NCBI RefSeq assembly: GCF_007859945.1
Contig: NZ_SJPQ01000002.1
Location: 784,279-848,278 of the forward strand
Length of the DNA: 64,000 nucleotides
Source of the DNA: Pseudobythopirellula maris
Lineage (GTDB): Bacteria; Planctomycetota; Planctomycetia; Pirellulales; Lacipirellulaceae
Direction: 5' to 3'
Within the stretch, counting starts at the first letter, position 1, and every line of letters starts with the position of its first letter. A program made the translations under genes and the position numbers. The notes below the pieces were generated by a model. The model saw only the letters and a program-made list of their open reading frames with translations. It did not search any database and was not told the DNA's origin. Shown piece after piece: positions 56,031 to 64,000 of this stretch.

Positions 56031-57416
56031 ATGTCGATGCTGGTATATTTCGTGTTCGTCGCGACCCTCAATTTTTTGGTGGGCTATCTCGTCGGCGCCG
56101 ACCTGATCCGCATGCCGAAGTGGCTCAGCCGCTTCGAGCGCGGCGCGCTCGACGACGAGCCGCTGTTGCCTCCCGAACCGGCTGCCGCAGCCGTTGCCGC
56201 TCCGGCGGCCGCGGTGGAGCCCGCCCCCCCGGCGCCGGCCCCTGCCCCGGCGCCCGAGGCGGCTGCGGCCGAGCCCGTCGCCGCGGCTCCGGCGGCCGCC
56301 GACCCCGCCCCGCCAGCTGCCCCGCCCCCCGAACCTGAACCGGCCCCGGTTCCCGAGCCCGCTCCGGAACCGGTTGTCGAGGCCGAGGCGGCGCCCGCCG
56401 CCCCCAGGCCGAAGCCGACCGCCCAAGAGGTGATGGCCGGCCTGGCCGATTTTCGCGCGCAGCTCACTTCGGTTAACACCGAGATGAAAGACTCGATCGA
56501 GAACGCCGAGGCGTTTGGCGAGTGCGCCAGCCGGCTGCAGAAGGTCAATCACGACTACATCGAGAAGACCCACGAGACCATCGAAGACATGGGCGTGGAC
56601 GACGGCGACGTCGAGAGCAACAAGCTCCGCAACGCCATCGCCAACGGAGCCCAGCAGGTCATGGGGCTCAGCGAAGAGATCGACCAGCTCATCGGCGAGG
56701 GACTCGACGAGGCGAAACGCGGCAAGATCGTCGCCATGGCGGATCAGATCAACGCCGCCGCCGGCGGTGTCGAGACTCAGATCGGCGGCCCCCAAGAACC
56801 GGAGCAGCCCGCCCCGGCGGCCGTCGTAGAAACGGCCGCTCCCGAGCCCGCCGAAGAGGCTGCGGAAACGCCCGAGTCGGAGGAGGAACCCGTCGGTCCG
56901 ACCTTCGAATCGCTCGACGCTCTCTACGACATGGTCCAGCAGGCCGTGGACGCGGCGGAGGGGAACGACACAAAGTTCGTGGCGGCGATCCAACGCGACC
57001 CGTCCCCCGAGCCGGACGAGGCCACCATCGCCGCCCGTCTTCTCGACGGCGTCGGCCAGTTGCTCTCGGAGATCGGCGTCACCAAGACGCCTGTCGCGCG
57101 CAGCGACGATCGCTACTACTTGCTTCTCGACGCCAACCAGGTGGATCAAGCAACCGAGCGGATCGAGGTCTTGCGGCAGCAAGTTGAATCGGCCGACTTT
57201 ATCGCCGAAGGCGACACCAAGAAAGCCACGGTCACCTGCGCCATCGCCGACGCGTCGAAAGACGCCGACCGCGACGAATTGATGCGGCGACTCGGCGACG
57301 CGTTGAGCGAAGCCGAGAGGTTCGGCGCCAACCGCACGTTCCACCACGACGGGGCTTTCCCCACGCCCGTGCCGGAGCAAGAGGTGAAGATCTCGGCCAA
57401 GAAGTTGTCGATCTGA
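56031..57416 (+). CDS. Membrane-anchored protein with degenerate GGDEF-like C-terminal domain
   Basis: A 461-residue protein starting MSMLVYFVFVATLNFLVGYLVG, one membrane helix. Then comes a Pro/Ala/Glu-rich spacer (about 45-125), a helical region (about 130-240, AQEVMAGLADFRAQLTSVNTEM), a second acidic linker, and a C-terminal domain (about 290-430) that reads like GGDEF. The catalytic strand is SDDRYYLLL instead of GGDEF, and the ending DELMRRLGDALSEAERFGANR resembles the last GGDEF helix. It is therefore predicted to lack cyclase activity. The helical part could be a dimer or sensor coil. Confidence 0.72.
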   Translation: MSMLVYFVFVATLNFLVGYLVGADLIRMPKWLSRFERGALDDEPLLPPEPAAAAVAAPAAAVEPAPPAPAPAPAPEAAAAEPVAAAPAAADPAPPAAPPPEPEPAPVPEPAPEPVVEAEAAPAAPRPKPTAQEVMAGLADFRAQLTSVNTEMKDSIENAEAFGECASRLQKVNHDYIEKTHETIEDMGVDDGDVESNKLRNAIANGAQQVMGLSEEIDQLIGEGLDEAKRGKIVAMADQINAAAGGVETQIGGPQEPEQPAPAAVVETAAPEPAEEAAETPESEEEPVGPTFESLDALYDMVQQAVDAAEGNDTKFVAAIQRDPSPEPDEATIAARLLDGVGQLLSEIGVTKTPVARSDDRYYLLLDANQVDQATERIEVLRQQVESADFIAEGDTKKATVTCAIADASKDADRDELMRRLGDALSEAERFGANRTFHHDGAFPTPVPEQEVKISAKKLSI

Positions 57417-57440
57417 GGCGTGCGTCGTCCGTCACGCGCG

Positions 57441-57905
57441 TCAGTCACAAACCGTGAAGACCGCCTCGATCTCGACCGCCCAGCCTGCCGGAAGCGACGC
57501 CGCGCCAAACGCGCTGCGAGCCGCCACGCCCGCTTCGTCGCCGAGCGCGTCGCGCATCAGCTCGCTGAAGCCGTTGATCACAGCCGGGTGAGCGGCAAAG
57601 TCGGGGGTCGCTTGCACGAGCCCCAGCGTCTTGACCAGCCGCCCCACGCGGTCGAGCGAGCCGAGTTCCGCCTTGAGCGAGGCGAGCATCGCCAGCCCGG
57701 TCATCCGCGCCGCGGCGCTCCCCTCGTCCACGCCGAGGTCGTCGCCGAGCCGGCCGGTAACAAACCCGCCCTCGGGTTTCAGCGGGCCGTGGCCCGACGT
57801 GTAGGCCAACCCGTCCACGACCAACACCGGTTTGTAGAGTCCCAAGATGCTGGGGGCTTCGGGCAGCTCAAGGCCCAGTTCGCTAAGTCGCTTCTCGATG
57901 CTCAT
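57441..57905 (-). CDS. RidA/YjgF-family protein
   Basis: A 154-residue RidA-like protein. Family landmarks: LVVDGLAYTSGHGPL, MTGLAMLASLKAELGSLDRVGRLVKTLGLV, FAAHPAVINGFSELMRDALGDEAGVAARSAFGAASLPAGWAVEIEAVF. RidA members hydrolyse reactive enamine/imine intermediates; this belongs to the longer branch with an N-terminal extension. The Arg of AARSAFG is present, in the usual position. It is 115 bases downstream of hisI on the same strand. Confidence 0.92.
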   Translation of the reverse strand: MSIEKRLSELGLELPEAPSILGLYKPVLVVDGLAYTSGHGPLKPEGGFVTGRLGDDLGVDEGSAAARMTGLAMLASLKAELGSLDRVGRLVKTLGLVQATPDFAAHPAVINGFSELMRDALGDEAGVAARSAFGAASLPAGWAVEIEAVFTVCD

Positions 57906-57940
57906 CTCGGCTCACGGTAGTTGGAAAGTGGTAGCGATTA

Positions 57941-58023
57941 ATAAATGACCTATGCCCAAATCCCAATGGCCAAATAGGACTACTGTCGAAATCGAATGGT
58001 CATAGGGGCGTGGTCATCGGTCA
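57941..58023. repeat. Imperfect palindrome between hisI and the RidA gene
   Basis: AATGACCTATGCCCAAATCCCAATGGCCA (left) and the reverse complement of TGGTCATAGGGGCGTGGTCATCGGTCATT (right) match at most positions. It is AT-richer than both neighbours and ends at the hisI stop codon. It resembles GGTCATT-type intergenic repeats. Confidence 0.65.
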
Positions 58024-58416
58024 TTCCCCCCCGTAGGTCTTCTTGGCGTCGTAGGCCATCTCTTCAACGACTCGCAGGCCGTCGGGGGTGACCTCGCGGT
58101 AGAAGCACGTGGGGTAGCCAACGTGGCAGGCGCCGGGGCCCACTTGGTCGACTTTCACCAAGATCGTGTCGCCGTCGCAATCGACGAGCAACTGCCGCAC
58201 GTGTTGCACGTGGCCGCTGGTCTCGCCCTTACGCCACAAAGAGTTGCGGCTGCGGCTGTAGAACACCGTGGCGCCGGTGCGCAGAGTCTCCTCGTACGCC
58301 TCGCGGTTCATGTAGGCGAGCATCAGAACCTTGCCGCTGTCGGCCGACTGCACGATGGCGGGCAACAACGTGTCGTCGCTGCTGAAGGCCGGGATTTGGT
58401 CGGGGTCAGACGCCAT
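58021..58416 (-). CDS. hisI: Phosphoribosyl-AMP cyclohydrolase
   Basis: A 131-residue HisI protein (start 58416). Motifs: [43 protein letters not shown], the metal-binding [30 protein letters not shown]. It hydrolyses phosphoribosyl-AMP in histidine synthesis. There is no fused HisE domain. No other his gene is nearby, except that the inositol-monophosphatase-like gene at 60997 could in principle act as a HisN. Confidence 0.95.
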   Translation of the reverse strand: MASDPDQIPAFSSDDTLLPAIVQSADSGKVLMLAYMNREAYEETLRTGATVFYSRSRNSLWRKGETSGHVQHVRQLLVDCDGDTILVKVDQVGPGACHVGYPTCFYREVTPDGLRVVEEMAYDAKKTYGGE

Positions 58417-58784
58417 CGAGCGCAGCCAAGGTTCGAGTGGGTGGGCGGAACGCCGCTCGAGCCCCACAGTGGGAGGCTCGTCAGCCCCCGGAGTTTAACG
58501 CAGCCGCCGGCGAGCCGCTATTCAGGGCCAATCGGCGGCTGAACCATGCGGACAAACGCCCCTCGGAACACCGTCCCGCCCGGGGGCCCCCGCGCACGCG
58601 GCGCCACGGGCCGAACCCGTGCAACCGGCGCGACGCGCAGGGTCGTCGCATGCGTCGATCTGTGGGGTCGCTTCGATTCCGACGCACGGACGGGCCGATG
58701 CCTTAGAAGCCAGCGCTCAGGCGATCGGTCTCGCACCGACCGGGCGCCCTCCCAAGAAGTCGAAGACCCCGGAGCCCCCCCGCC
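58417..58784. other. Intergenic region between divergent genes
   Basis: About 370 GC-rich bases; apparent frames are Arg-rich and without a ribosome site. No regulatory signal was identified. Confidence 0.4.
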
Positions 58785-59384
58785 ATGAAACCCTCGTTGA
58801 CCGTTGTGCTGCCGGTCCACAATGCCGAGGCGTCGCTGCGTCGCGACACGTACGCCGTTGTCGAGGCGTGTTCCGAGCTCACCGGGCGCTTCGAGCTGCT
58901 GATCCTCGACGACGGGTCGACCGACGACACCTACGAGGTCGCCAACGAGTTGGCCGCCGAGTACCGGCAGATCCGCGTGACGCGTCGCTCGAAGCGGGCC
59001 GGTCTGGGCGAGGCGCTCGAGACGATCCGCCGCCGCATCAAGTCGGACGTGGTCATCGTCCACGACGGGGCGTCGCGCGTGAACGCCGAGCAACTGCGGC
59101 TCGTTTGGAAGCAGCAAACGCTCGCCGCCCGCGGCGGCGCCCAGCCCGACGCGGGGGTGTCGTTCGCCGACCTCCGCCGCCCCGGCCAGACGCACGCCGC
59201 GATGGCCGAAGCGCACCGCCGGTTGATGGGCTTCCAGCGGATCACGGTCGACGCGAGCGCCGAAGAGTCGCCGACCGCACCACTCGACAAGCCGCAAGAA
59301 CGCCGCGACGGGGTCGGCAGCATCCCGCCGTTGCCGCGGCCCAACTTGCTTAGCGCGCTGACCGCTTTTGCTCTGAACGAGTGA
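58785..59384 (+). CDS. Minimal GT2-like glycosyltransferase fold protein
   Basis: A 199-residue protein. The first 115 residues match the nucleotide-binding half of family-2 glycosyltransferases: SLTVVLPVHNAEASLRRD, LLILDDGSTDDTYEVANELA and VVIVHDGASRVNAEQLR at the place of the DxD metal motif. The acceptor half and any membrane anchor are missing; the remainder is a Pro/Arg-rich tail ending in LPRPNLLSALTAFALNE. It may be a reduced protein that only binds sugar nucleotide or a remnant. No neighbouring glycan genes on this strand. Confidence 0.78.
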   Translation: MKPSLTVVLPVHNAEASLRRDTYAVVEACSELTGRFELLILDDGSTDDTYEVANELAAEYRQIRVTRRSKRAGLGEALETIRRRIKSDVVIVHDGASRVNAEQLRLVWKQQTLAARGGAQPDAGVSFADLRRPGQTHAAMAEAHRRLMGFQRITVDASAEESPTAPLDKPQERRDGVGSIPPLPRPNLLSALTAFALNE

Positions 59385-60094
59385 GACAGCGGCGGCAACC
59401 GACTGCCGCTGAAAAATCCAGGCGTTGCTGGACACCCCGCCGGCCCGACAAGCGGCGCTGCGTGAAGCCGCCTCGCGTGCGAGGCGCTGAGACGGTTGCA
59501 AGTAGTTGCAAGCGGTCGCCCCGCGACCGCTCCGCCAGCTGTCGCGTCGGCCGCGGGACGCGTGACAAACAGAGTGGCTGTCAGCCGATCCGTTTTGGCG
59601 CCGGCGCCATAAAAACTTTTTTTGCGTAGCATTCTCATACGCACACATGTGTTGTTTTGCGACGCACGCCGCTAAGACCGCAGAGTCTGCGGCTGTGCGC
59701 GTCTCATCTTGGAAGCCGTTAGCGCGCGAGCCTTCTGGGACCGCTGCAAAGCGCGGTGTTTCCGCTTGTCCGCACTCCAGAGCCTGACTAGGATTTGGGC
59801 GTCGACCGGAACGACCAGTGGAACCCGCGTTCCGGTTTGCTCCTTCCCTTGGCGGGGCCACGACAGCCCCGCTCAAGCGTTAGGGAAGAGGCTCTTCAAG
59901 CCACTCGTCATGGCCAGTGTGCCGGCCTTCAGCAAGCCGGCTACGGACGAGTAGGGCGACCACGCTGTACGCGACGGCCCCGCGCGCTCGGCGTTGCGAT
60001 CGTCGGAGACGATTGTTCGAGAAGCACGGCGCGAGGCGTCTCTCTTCTCTCTAGCTCTTCTCTTCTCGCGACCCTGGTATTTGGAGAACTGGCC
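59385..60094. other. Intergenic region without a gene
   Basis: About 710 bases. There is an AT-rich stretch at 59606-59660 (AAAAACTTTTTTTGCG...) and several small hairpins (for example CCGCAGA/CTGCGG near 59679). No coding sequence was supported. A GGAGA ribosome site at 60083-60087 belongs to the next gene. Confidence 0.45.
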
Positions 60095-60649
60095 ATGAAC
60101 CTTTCAGACGACTACGAAGCAAAGCACAGCTTGGACCCCAACGCGCAGCCGCTGCCCCCGCCCGTCGTGGCGCCGATCGCTCGCCCCGAAGCCGCCGTCC
60201 TGCATCGCGTGGCCGAGGTGCGCCGCGAGCAGGGCCTGTCGGTCCGCAGCGCGGCGAGACGCATGGGCGTGTCGATGGAGCAGGTGCGCACCGAGGAGGA
60301 CCCCTCGTTCGACCTGTCGCTGACCGCCCTGAGCCGCTGGCAGAGCGCGCTCGAGGTGCCGATCGTCGACCTCTTGGTCGAGCAAGACACGCCGCTGTCG
60401 CGGCCGGTGCTCGACCGGGCCCGGCTGCTGCGCGTGATGAAGACCGTGCGGGCGATCAAAGAGTCGTGCACCCACGCCTCGACCGTCCGCCAAGTCGATA
60501 TGCTCGAGCAGCAGATGCTCGAGATCATGCCGGAGCTCGCCGAGGTGAGCGCCTGGCACTCGGTCGGCCAGCGCCGCACGCAAGAGGAGCTGGGCCGAAT
60601 CGCGGAGCGTCCGATCTCGGACAGCTTTGCGCGAGAGGGACTCTCTTAG
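60095..60649 (+). CDS. XRE-like helix-turn-helix protein
   Basis: A 184-residue protein with GGAGA 7 bases before the ATG. Residues about 33-85 form a helix-turn-helix (LHRVAEVRREQGLSVRSAARRMGVSMEQVR, then LTALSRWQSALEVPIVDLL) of XRE type. The rest is a helical region (LDRARLLRVMKTVRAIKESCTH, VRQVDMLEQQMLEIMPELAEV) that may dimerise. It is probably a transcription regulator; target unknown. The long frame upstream of 60095 is discarded as non-coding. Confidence 0.82.
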   Translation: MNLSDDYEAKHSLDPNAQPLPPPVVAPIARPEAAVLHRVAEVRREQGLSVRSAARRMGVSMEQVRTEEDPSFDLSLTALSRWQSALEVPIVDLLVEQDTPLSRPVLDRARLLRVMKTVRAIKESCTHASTVRQVDMLEQQMLEIMPELAEVSAWHSVGQRRTQEELGRIAERPISDSFAREGLS

Positions 60650-60996
60650 CCGCCATTCGTCGGCAAGGACGCGTCAGCCGTTGACGAAGCCGCCGCGCAC
60701 GCGCGGTCGGTCTCCGCACGTGTTCCAGTCGCGATGCGCGCACTCGCGCGTCGCCACGCGGAGGGGCCGCGCGCGCTTTGAAACATTAGCCCTCGGGCTC
60801 TACCAGCGAGCCGCCCGCTGGCGTCTTGGAATCCGCAACTAAGAATCCGCACCTCCGGCGCCCCATCACAGAGACGACACCGCGAGCGTTGCACCTAAGA
60901 GACCGCACCCTTGCTCGGCGCCGACCGACAGGGCGGCTCGTTGTTCCGAGTCGGCACCTGGGGAGTTCAGCACCGTTCGGGGCGTCTGGCGTCGCC
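60650..60996. other. Intergenic region between convergent genes
   Basis: About 350 bases with no supported gene and no clear terminator hairpin with a T-run. Confidence 0.4.
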
Positions 60997-61854
60997 TCAA
61001 GGCGTCAGGCGCCCCGACACCGATTGGTGCAGGTCTTCCGTCGCCGCCGCCAAGTAGTCGCCGTCCCACACGTGGAACGGACCGCCACGCGCCCCGGTCA
61101 CCACCCCTCCCGCCTCGCTCACCAGCAGCACCCCCGCCGCCGCGTCCCACGGATAGGTCTGCCGCGCCCAATGCGCGTCGAGCCGGCCGCACGCCACGTA
61201 GGCCAGATTGAGCGCCGCCGATCCGATCCGACGGAGCGCGCGCACCTGCGGGGCGATGCGGATAAAGTCTTTCAAGTCGGGCGACTCTTCGAGAACCTCG
61301 GCCGGCAGGCTCACCGCGGCGAGCGACTCTTCGAGCGTGCGGGCCTGGCTCACGGCGATTGGCGCCTCGTTCAAGAACGCCCCCGCCCCCAAGCCGGCGG
61401 AGAACATCTCGCCGGCCACAGGATCGAACACCGCCCCGGCGACAACCCGCCCGTCACGCACGGCGGCCACCGACGGGCCGAAGCAAGGGAATCCGTGCAC
61501 GTAGTTGGTCGTGCCGTCGAGCGGATCGACAACCCAGCAGACCTGGCCGGGCGCCAATCCGGCCGCCGCCTCGGCGGGGGGCTTCTCGCCGAGTTCCTCG
61601 CCGATGAACGCGTGCGCGGGAAACGACTCTTGGATCACGTGACGGATGGCGGACTGCGACGCCAGATCGGCGTCGGTCACCAGGTCCGACGGGCCTTTGA
61701 CCCGCGTGGTGAACTTGCCCCGCCAGTGCATCAGCACCGCTCCGCCGATGCGTGCGGCGAGTTTGGCCGTGTCGACCAGCATGGCGACTTCGGCGGGGGC
61801 GATTTCGGACGGCTGGGTCGACGGATTCGGGTCAGACAAGGGTGGGAGCACCAT
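60997..61854 (-). CDS. Inositol-monophosphatase family phosphatase
   Basis: A 285-residue IMPase-fold enzyme. Metal-binding motifs are GEELGEK, WVVDPLDGTTNYVHGFP and WDAAAGVLLVSEAGG; the last two are the family signatures. It could be an inositol-1-phosphatase (SuhB-like), a histidinol-phosphatase (HisN) or a related sugar phosphatase, and sequence alone does not decide. hisI about 2.6 kb away makes HisN worth considering. Start 61854 is used; Met25 is an alternative that would trim the Pro/Ser-rich N-terminus. Confidence 0.9.
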   Translation of the reverse strand: MVLPPLSDPNPSTQPSEIAPAEVAMLVDTAKLAARIGGAVLMHWRGKFTTRVKGPSDLVTDADLASQSAIRHVIQESFPAHAFIGEELGEKPPAEAAAGLAPGQVCWVVDPLDGTTNYVHGFPCFGPSVAAVRDGRVVAGAVFDPVAGEMFSAGLGAGAFLNEAPIAVSQARTLEESLAAVSLPAEVLEESPDLKDFIRIAPQVRALRRIGSAALNLAYVACGRLDAHWARQTYPWDAAAGVLLVSEAGGVVTGARGGPFHVWDGDYLAAATEDLHQSVSGRLTP

Positions 61855-62016
61855 GCAAGCAGGAACGACGGGATCCGCTCGACGGCCGAGTCGGGATCGA
61901 CCTAAAGCATTCGCATATCAGGGCTAAGATCAAGGCGGAGTAATTGGCGCCCTCAAGGCGTGCATTTGTGACTTGTGTACGCAAGGAACGCATTGTTTCT
62001 TTTCTTCACAAAAAGC

Positions 62017-62044
62017 TGGACACGAGCCCCTGAGTTGGTATCAT
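62017..62044 (+). promoter_or_regulatory. Sigma70-type promoter of the putative 6S-like RNA
   Basis: TGGACA (62017-62022) and TATCAT (62039-62044) with a 16-base spacer. Each box differs from consensus at one position. Transcription would start near 62052. Confidence 0.6.
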
Positions 62045-62051
62045 CGGGGCA

Positions 62052-62214
62052 GTGAACCGAACGAGGAGGCCAGGAGCTTTTCTTCCTCGCGACATATTAT
62101 CGATAGTTGCGAGAGGCGATTGCCTCATCAACATTATCTCGCTCCGAAAGATAGGCCTCTTCTCTGTTCCGGCCCCGTCGTGACACCCTTCGGGGTGTTC
62201 GGCGGGGTTTTTTA
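62052..62214 (+). ncRNA. Putative small RNA, about 163 nt, 6S-like fold
   Basis: A unit bounded by a promoter and a terminator with no coding frame of its own. The 5' part (GAACGAGGAGGCC, about 62058-62071) can pair with GGCCTCTTCTCTGTTC (about 62153-62168), and an inner GGAGC can pair with GCTCC, leaving an open central region. That is the general plan of 6S RNA (long hairpin with a central bubble), at about the right length. Alternatives are an unrelated sRNA or a leader read into the gene at 62386. 6S identity is an inference only. Confidence 0.5.
62173..62214 (+). terminator. Rho-independent terminator
   Basis: Stem CCCCGTCGTGACACCC (62173-62188) with GGGTGTTCGGCGGGG (62193-62207), a TTCG loop and a T-run to 62214. 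It ends a transcript that contains no ORF, which supports the ncRNA call upstream. Confidence 0.88.
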
Positions 62215-62385
62215 TTGGTCTGATGGCTCGCGTGATTCTTCGAGGGACTCTCCCTCTGCGCGAAGGCCGACACCGCGATGGTGAACCGAGCGCAGCGGCG
62301 TGCTCTCGTGACGATCACACACGAACGACTCTCCCATAATGCCCATTCGCTCGTTACTCGCGCGGCGCCGCGAACCTCTAGAAGC

Positions 62386-63081
62386 ATGACCGAAACGAAT
62401 CCGGCGACGCGCTCGCCGTGGCTGATCAACGATGACCACCATGTCGAACTTTCCTGCGGAGCGTGCAACGCGACGCTCGACTTGGCCGACCCCGCCAGCG
62501 GTGTTAGCGCGCTTTGCTTCGACGGCCACGCGGTCGAGGGCGCGCTGTGGCGTGTCACGCTCGGCGAGCGTCCCCAGCTTGCCGAGTCGTACGCCAGGGG
62601 CGCCGACTTGGTCGCCGTGTACGACCCGACCGAAGGCTTCCCATTCCGCACGCGGCTGGTGTGGGAGTGCGAGGCTCTCGACCGGGGCGTGCGGCTCACG
62701 CTCACCTGCTCGGTACAAACCCACCTGCTCGACACGAGCCCACAGCTCGGTGTGGCGTCGGACCTGGGCGCGGAACTGATCGACGCCGAGCAACGCGATG
62801 CGGACGCCGGGGCCATGCCGCTCGGCGCGCGGTGGCTCTGCCGTGGCGGGGCTGCGGGGGTCGCCTGCTTCGAGGCGGCCCATCCTGCCGACCTGAGCGG
62901 GGCGCTGATCGAGCCGCTCGGCGCCGAGGGGCGGCGATCGCTCGGAACGGCGTTCCTTGAGAAGGGCGTGATTTGCTGCGGCCGTCTCGTCGCCCTCGTG
63001 CTTCCGCCCGACGCCCGCCTGGCGGACGCCCTGCCGCACTACGAGCGTTTCGTCGCGGCCGAACTGCCGCTGACGACCTAG
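62386..63081 (+). CDS. Hypothetical protein with Cys-containing beta-rich fold
   Basis: A 231-residue protein (start 62386). It reads as a sugar-binding or beta-sandwich-like protein: DDHHVELSCGACNATLDLADP, ADLVAVYDPTEGFPFRTRLVWECEA, VRLTLTCSVQTHLLDTSP, VICCGRLVALVLPPDARLADALPHYERFVAAELP. No family recognised. No signal peptide or membrane helix. It is downstream of the terminator of the putative RNA, so it needs its own promoter. Confidence 0.72.
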   Translation: MTETNPATRSPWLINDDHHVELSCGACNATLDLADPASGVSALCFDGHAVEGALWRVTLGERPQLAESYARGADLVAVYDPTEGFPFRTRLVWECEALDRGVRLTLTCSVQTHLLDTSPQLGVASDLGAELIDAEQRDADAGAMPLGARWLCRGGAAGVACFEAAHPADLSGALIEPLGAEGRRSLGTAFLEKGVICCGRLVALVLPPDARLADALPHYERFVAAELPLTT

Positions 63082-63146
63082 ACACTTCCGTGAGAAAAGA
63101 CGAGCTTAGGCACGTTCCCGCGGGGCTCTCGCTTGAGCGGCGCCTG

Positions 63147-64000
63147 TCACTCGAAGCTCCGCACCACCGGTTCGAGCAGCTCGTCGTCGCCCGCCAACAC
63201 GCGGATGAATCCTCCTTCGGCGCGTAGCTCGTAAGGCTCGCCCGTGGCGGGGTTCGTGTCGTGGCCGAGCGGCTCGATCCCGACGGCGGTCGCCAACGCG
63301 AGAGACCATGTCTCGCACCGCGCCCGGTCGCGCGCCACCAACCGTTGGGCGATCACCAAGTCACCCGCGAACAGCAGCTTGGCGAACGGCGCGGGGGTGA
63401 CGTCGAACGCGCGCATCGCGCGCTCGATCGTGACGCCGCGGGTGTGGTACGGGTCGCGGGCGGCGGCCACCAAGGGCGCCATCGCACGCAGATAGATCAG
63501 CTCGTCGGCCGCCACGAGCGCAGGGCTCGTTTCTTGCAACTCGACAAGCTTGCCCTCGGCGATCAGCCGCTTGCGTTCCTCTGGCGTGATGATCTGGTTG
63601 AGCATGCCCAGCCGCAACGCCTCGTAGGCGTGCATCGTGGCGGCGCGGTCGCCCACGAGCATCCGCTCGTCGCCCGGCCAAGCGGCCAACTGGGCCCGCA
63701 GCGTCGCCTCGAGCCGCTGGGCCTCGCGGGCGGTCGCGCTGTCGCGTTCCAGCAGGAAGCGGACCCCTTCGAGGCACTCGGCCCGCAGGTTGGCGGCGAG
63801 CACCCGGCTCTCGATGCGGGGCACGCGGCTGAGCACCTCGGTCCAGCCCAGGGCCGCGTCGATCCGCTCGGCCGCCGGCCACGCTTCGGCCCCGCCGTGC
63901 GTGGCGTCGAGCAGCAGCAGCCGCACCGCGGCCTGCACCTCGTCGAGCATCGGCATCGCGGCGAAGTGGCCCAGGCGATGGTTCACCCGGAACTGGCGCC
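63147..64000 (-). CDS. Hypothetical protein, 5' end beyond the window
   Basis: The frame stays open to the right edge. A GTG at 63986 could start it, but upstream codons (reading QFR before it) are also open, so it is best treated as partial. The visible part of about 283 residues is mainly helical, Ala/Leu/Arg/Glu-rich (LLLLDATHGGAEAWPAAERIDAALGW, LRLGMLNQIITPEERKRLIAEG, YHTRGVTIERAMRAFDVTPAPFAKLLFAGDL), with a beta-rich C-terminus (PYELRAEGGFIRVLAGDDELLEPVVRSFE). No family or catalytic motif recognised. Possibly the C-terminal part of a larger secreted protein. Confidence 0.7.
   Translation of the reverse strand, partial: RQFRVNHRLGHFAAMPMLDEVQAAVRLLLLDATHGGAEAWPAAERIDAALGWTEVLSRVPRIESRVLAANLRAECLEGVRFLLERDSATAREAQRLEATLRAQLAAWPGDERMLVGDRAATMHAYEALRLGMLNQIITPEERKRLIAEGKLVELQETSPALVAADELIYLRAMAPLVAAARDPYHTRGVTIERAMRAFDVTPAPFAKLLFAGDLVIAQRLVARDRARCETWSLALATAVGIEPLGHDTNPATGEPYELRAEGGFIRVLAGDDELLEPVVRSFE

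Noticed and set aside
59795-60094. An N-terminal extension of 100 codons on the HTH gene
   Set aside because: The extension is Arg/Ser-rich and not protein-like; the ATG at 60095 has a good ribosome site.

Overview
The window looks like a chromosomal piece of a GC-rich planctomycete, most likely Pirellulales/Lacipirellulaceae-like (inference from gene content, not a database match). The signs are a DUF1559 prepilin-like protein, a YTV-repeat protein, the FEALEDRRVLA export start, a CxPSR sulfatase, PEP-CTERM proteins with an exosortase, a FloA/NfeD module, and many long spurious antisense frames typical of high GC. No rRNA, tRNA or CRISPR array was seen.

Layout. 0.2-6.8 kb holds an exopolysaccharide/sorting block: a Wza-like outer-membrane lipoprotein on the minus strand, then exosortase and a Wzc/GumC-like chain-length ATPase on the plus strand. 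7-18.5 kb is mixed: DUF2237, a mosaic FGE-like PEP-CTERM protein, a truncated CSLREA-type surface protein, a PDZ protein, a DJ-1/PfpI protein, a 44-residue Cys-rich protein, small membrane proteins, an acetylxylan-esterase-like hydrolase, a damaged toxin-antitoxin pair and a second PEP-CTERM protein. 18.6-22.4 kb encodes sulfate activation (cysD and a cysN-cysC fusion), interrupted by an AT-richer orphan gene flanked by a relic of the cysD 3' end. 23-32.5 kb has DUF1559, FKBP, the YTV protein, a receiver-PilZ protein, a K+ channel, a sulfatase and a D-cysteine desulfhydrase-like enzyme. 32.5-35.6 kb is the accessory hot spot: two near-equal ncRNA-like cassettes with terminators, two copies of a 92-bp repeat, and a PIN-domain gene split cleanly by an 849-bp IS5-family element.

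35.6-50 kb is a minus-strand run: carB (with a palindromic element in frame inside it), a coiled protein, floA, a short and a long NfeD protein, a secreted protein and a 1372-residue orphan. 50-64 kb has a beta-propeller protein, metG, a thioredoxin-trypsin fusion, a degenerate-GGDEF membrane protein, a RidA protein, hisI, a minimal GT2-like protein, an HTH protein, an inositol-monophosphatase-like enzyme, a stand-alone promoter-ncRNA-terminator unit with 6S-like pairing, and a gene running off the right edge.

How it fits together: the export lipoprotein, chain-length ATPase and exosortase could make and anchor the cell-surface layer to which the two PEP-CTERM proteins here are sorted. cysD/cysNC supplies activated sulfate, while the sulfatase and esterase point to use of sulfated or acetylated polysaccharides. 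FloA, the NfeD proteins and the coiled protein form a membrane-microdomain module. The most novel signals are the paired ncRNA cassettes, the 6S-like transcript, the palindrome inside carB, the cysD relic around an acquired gene, and the restorable PIN gene.
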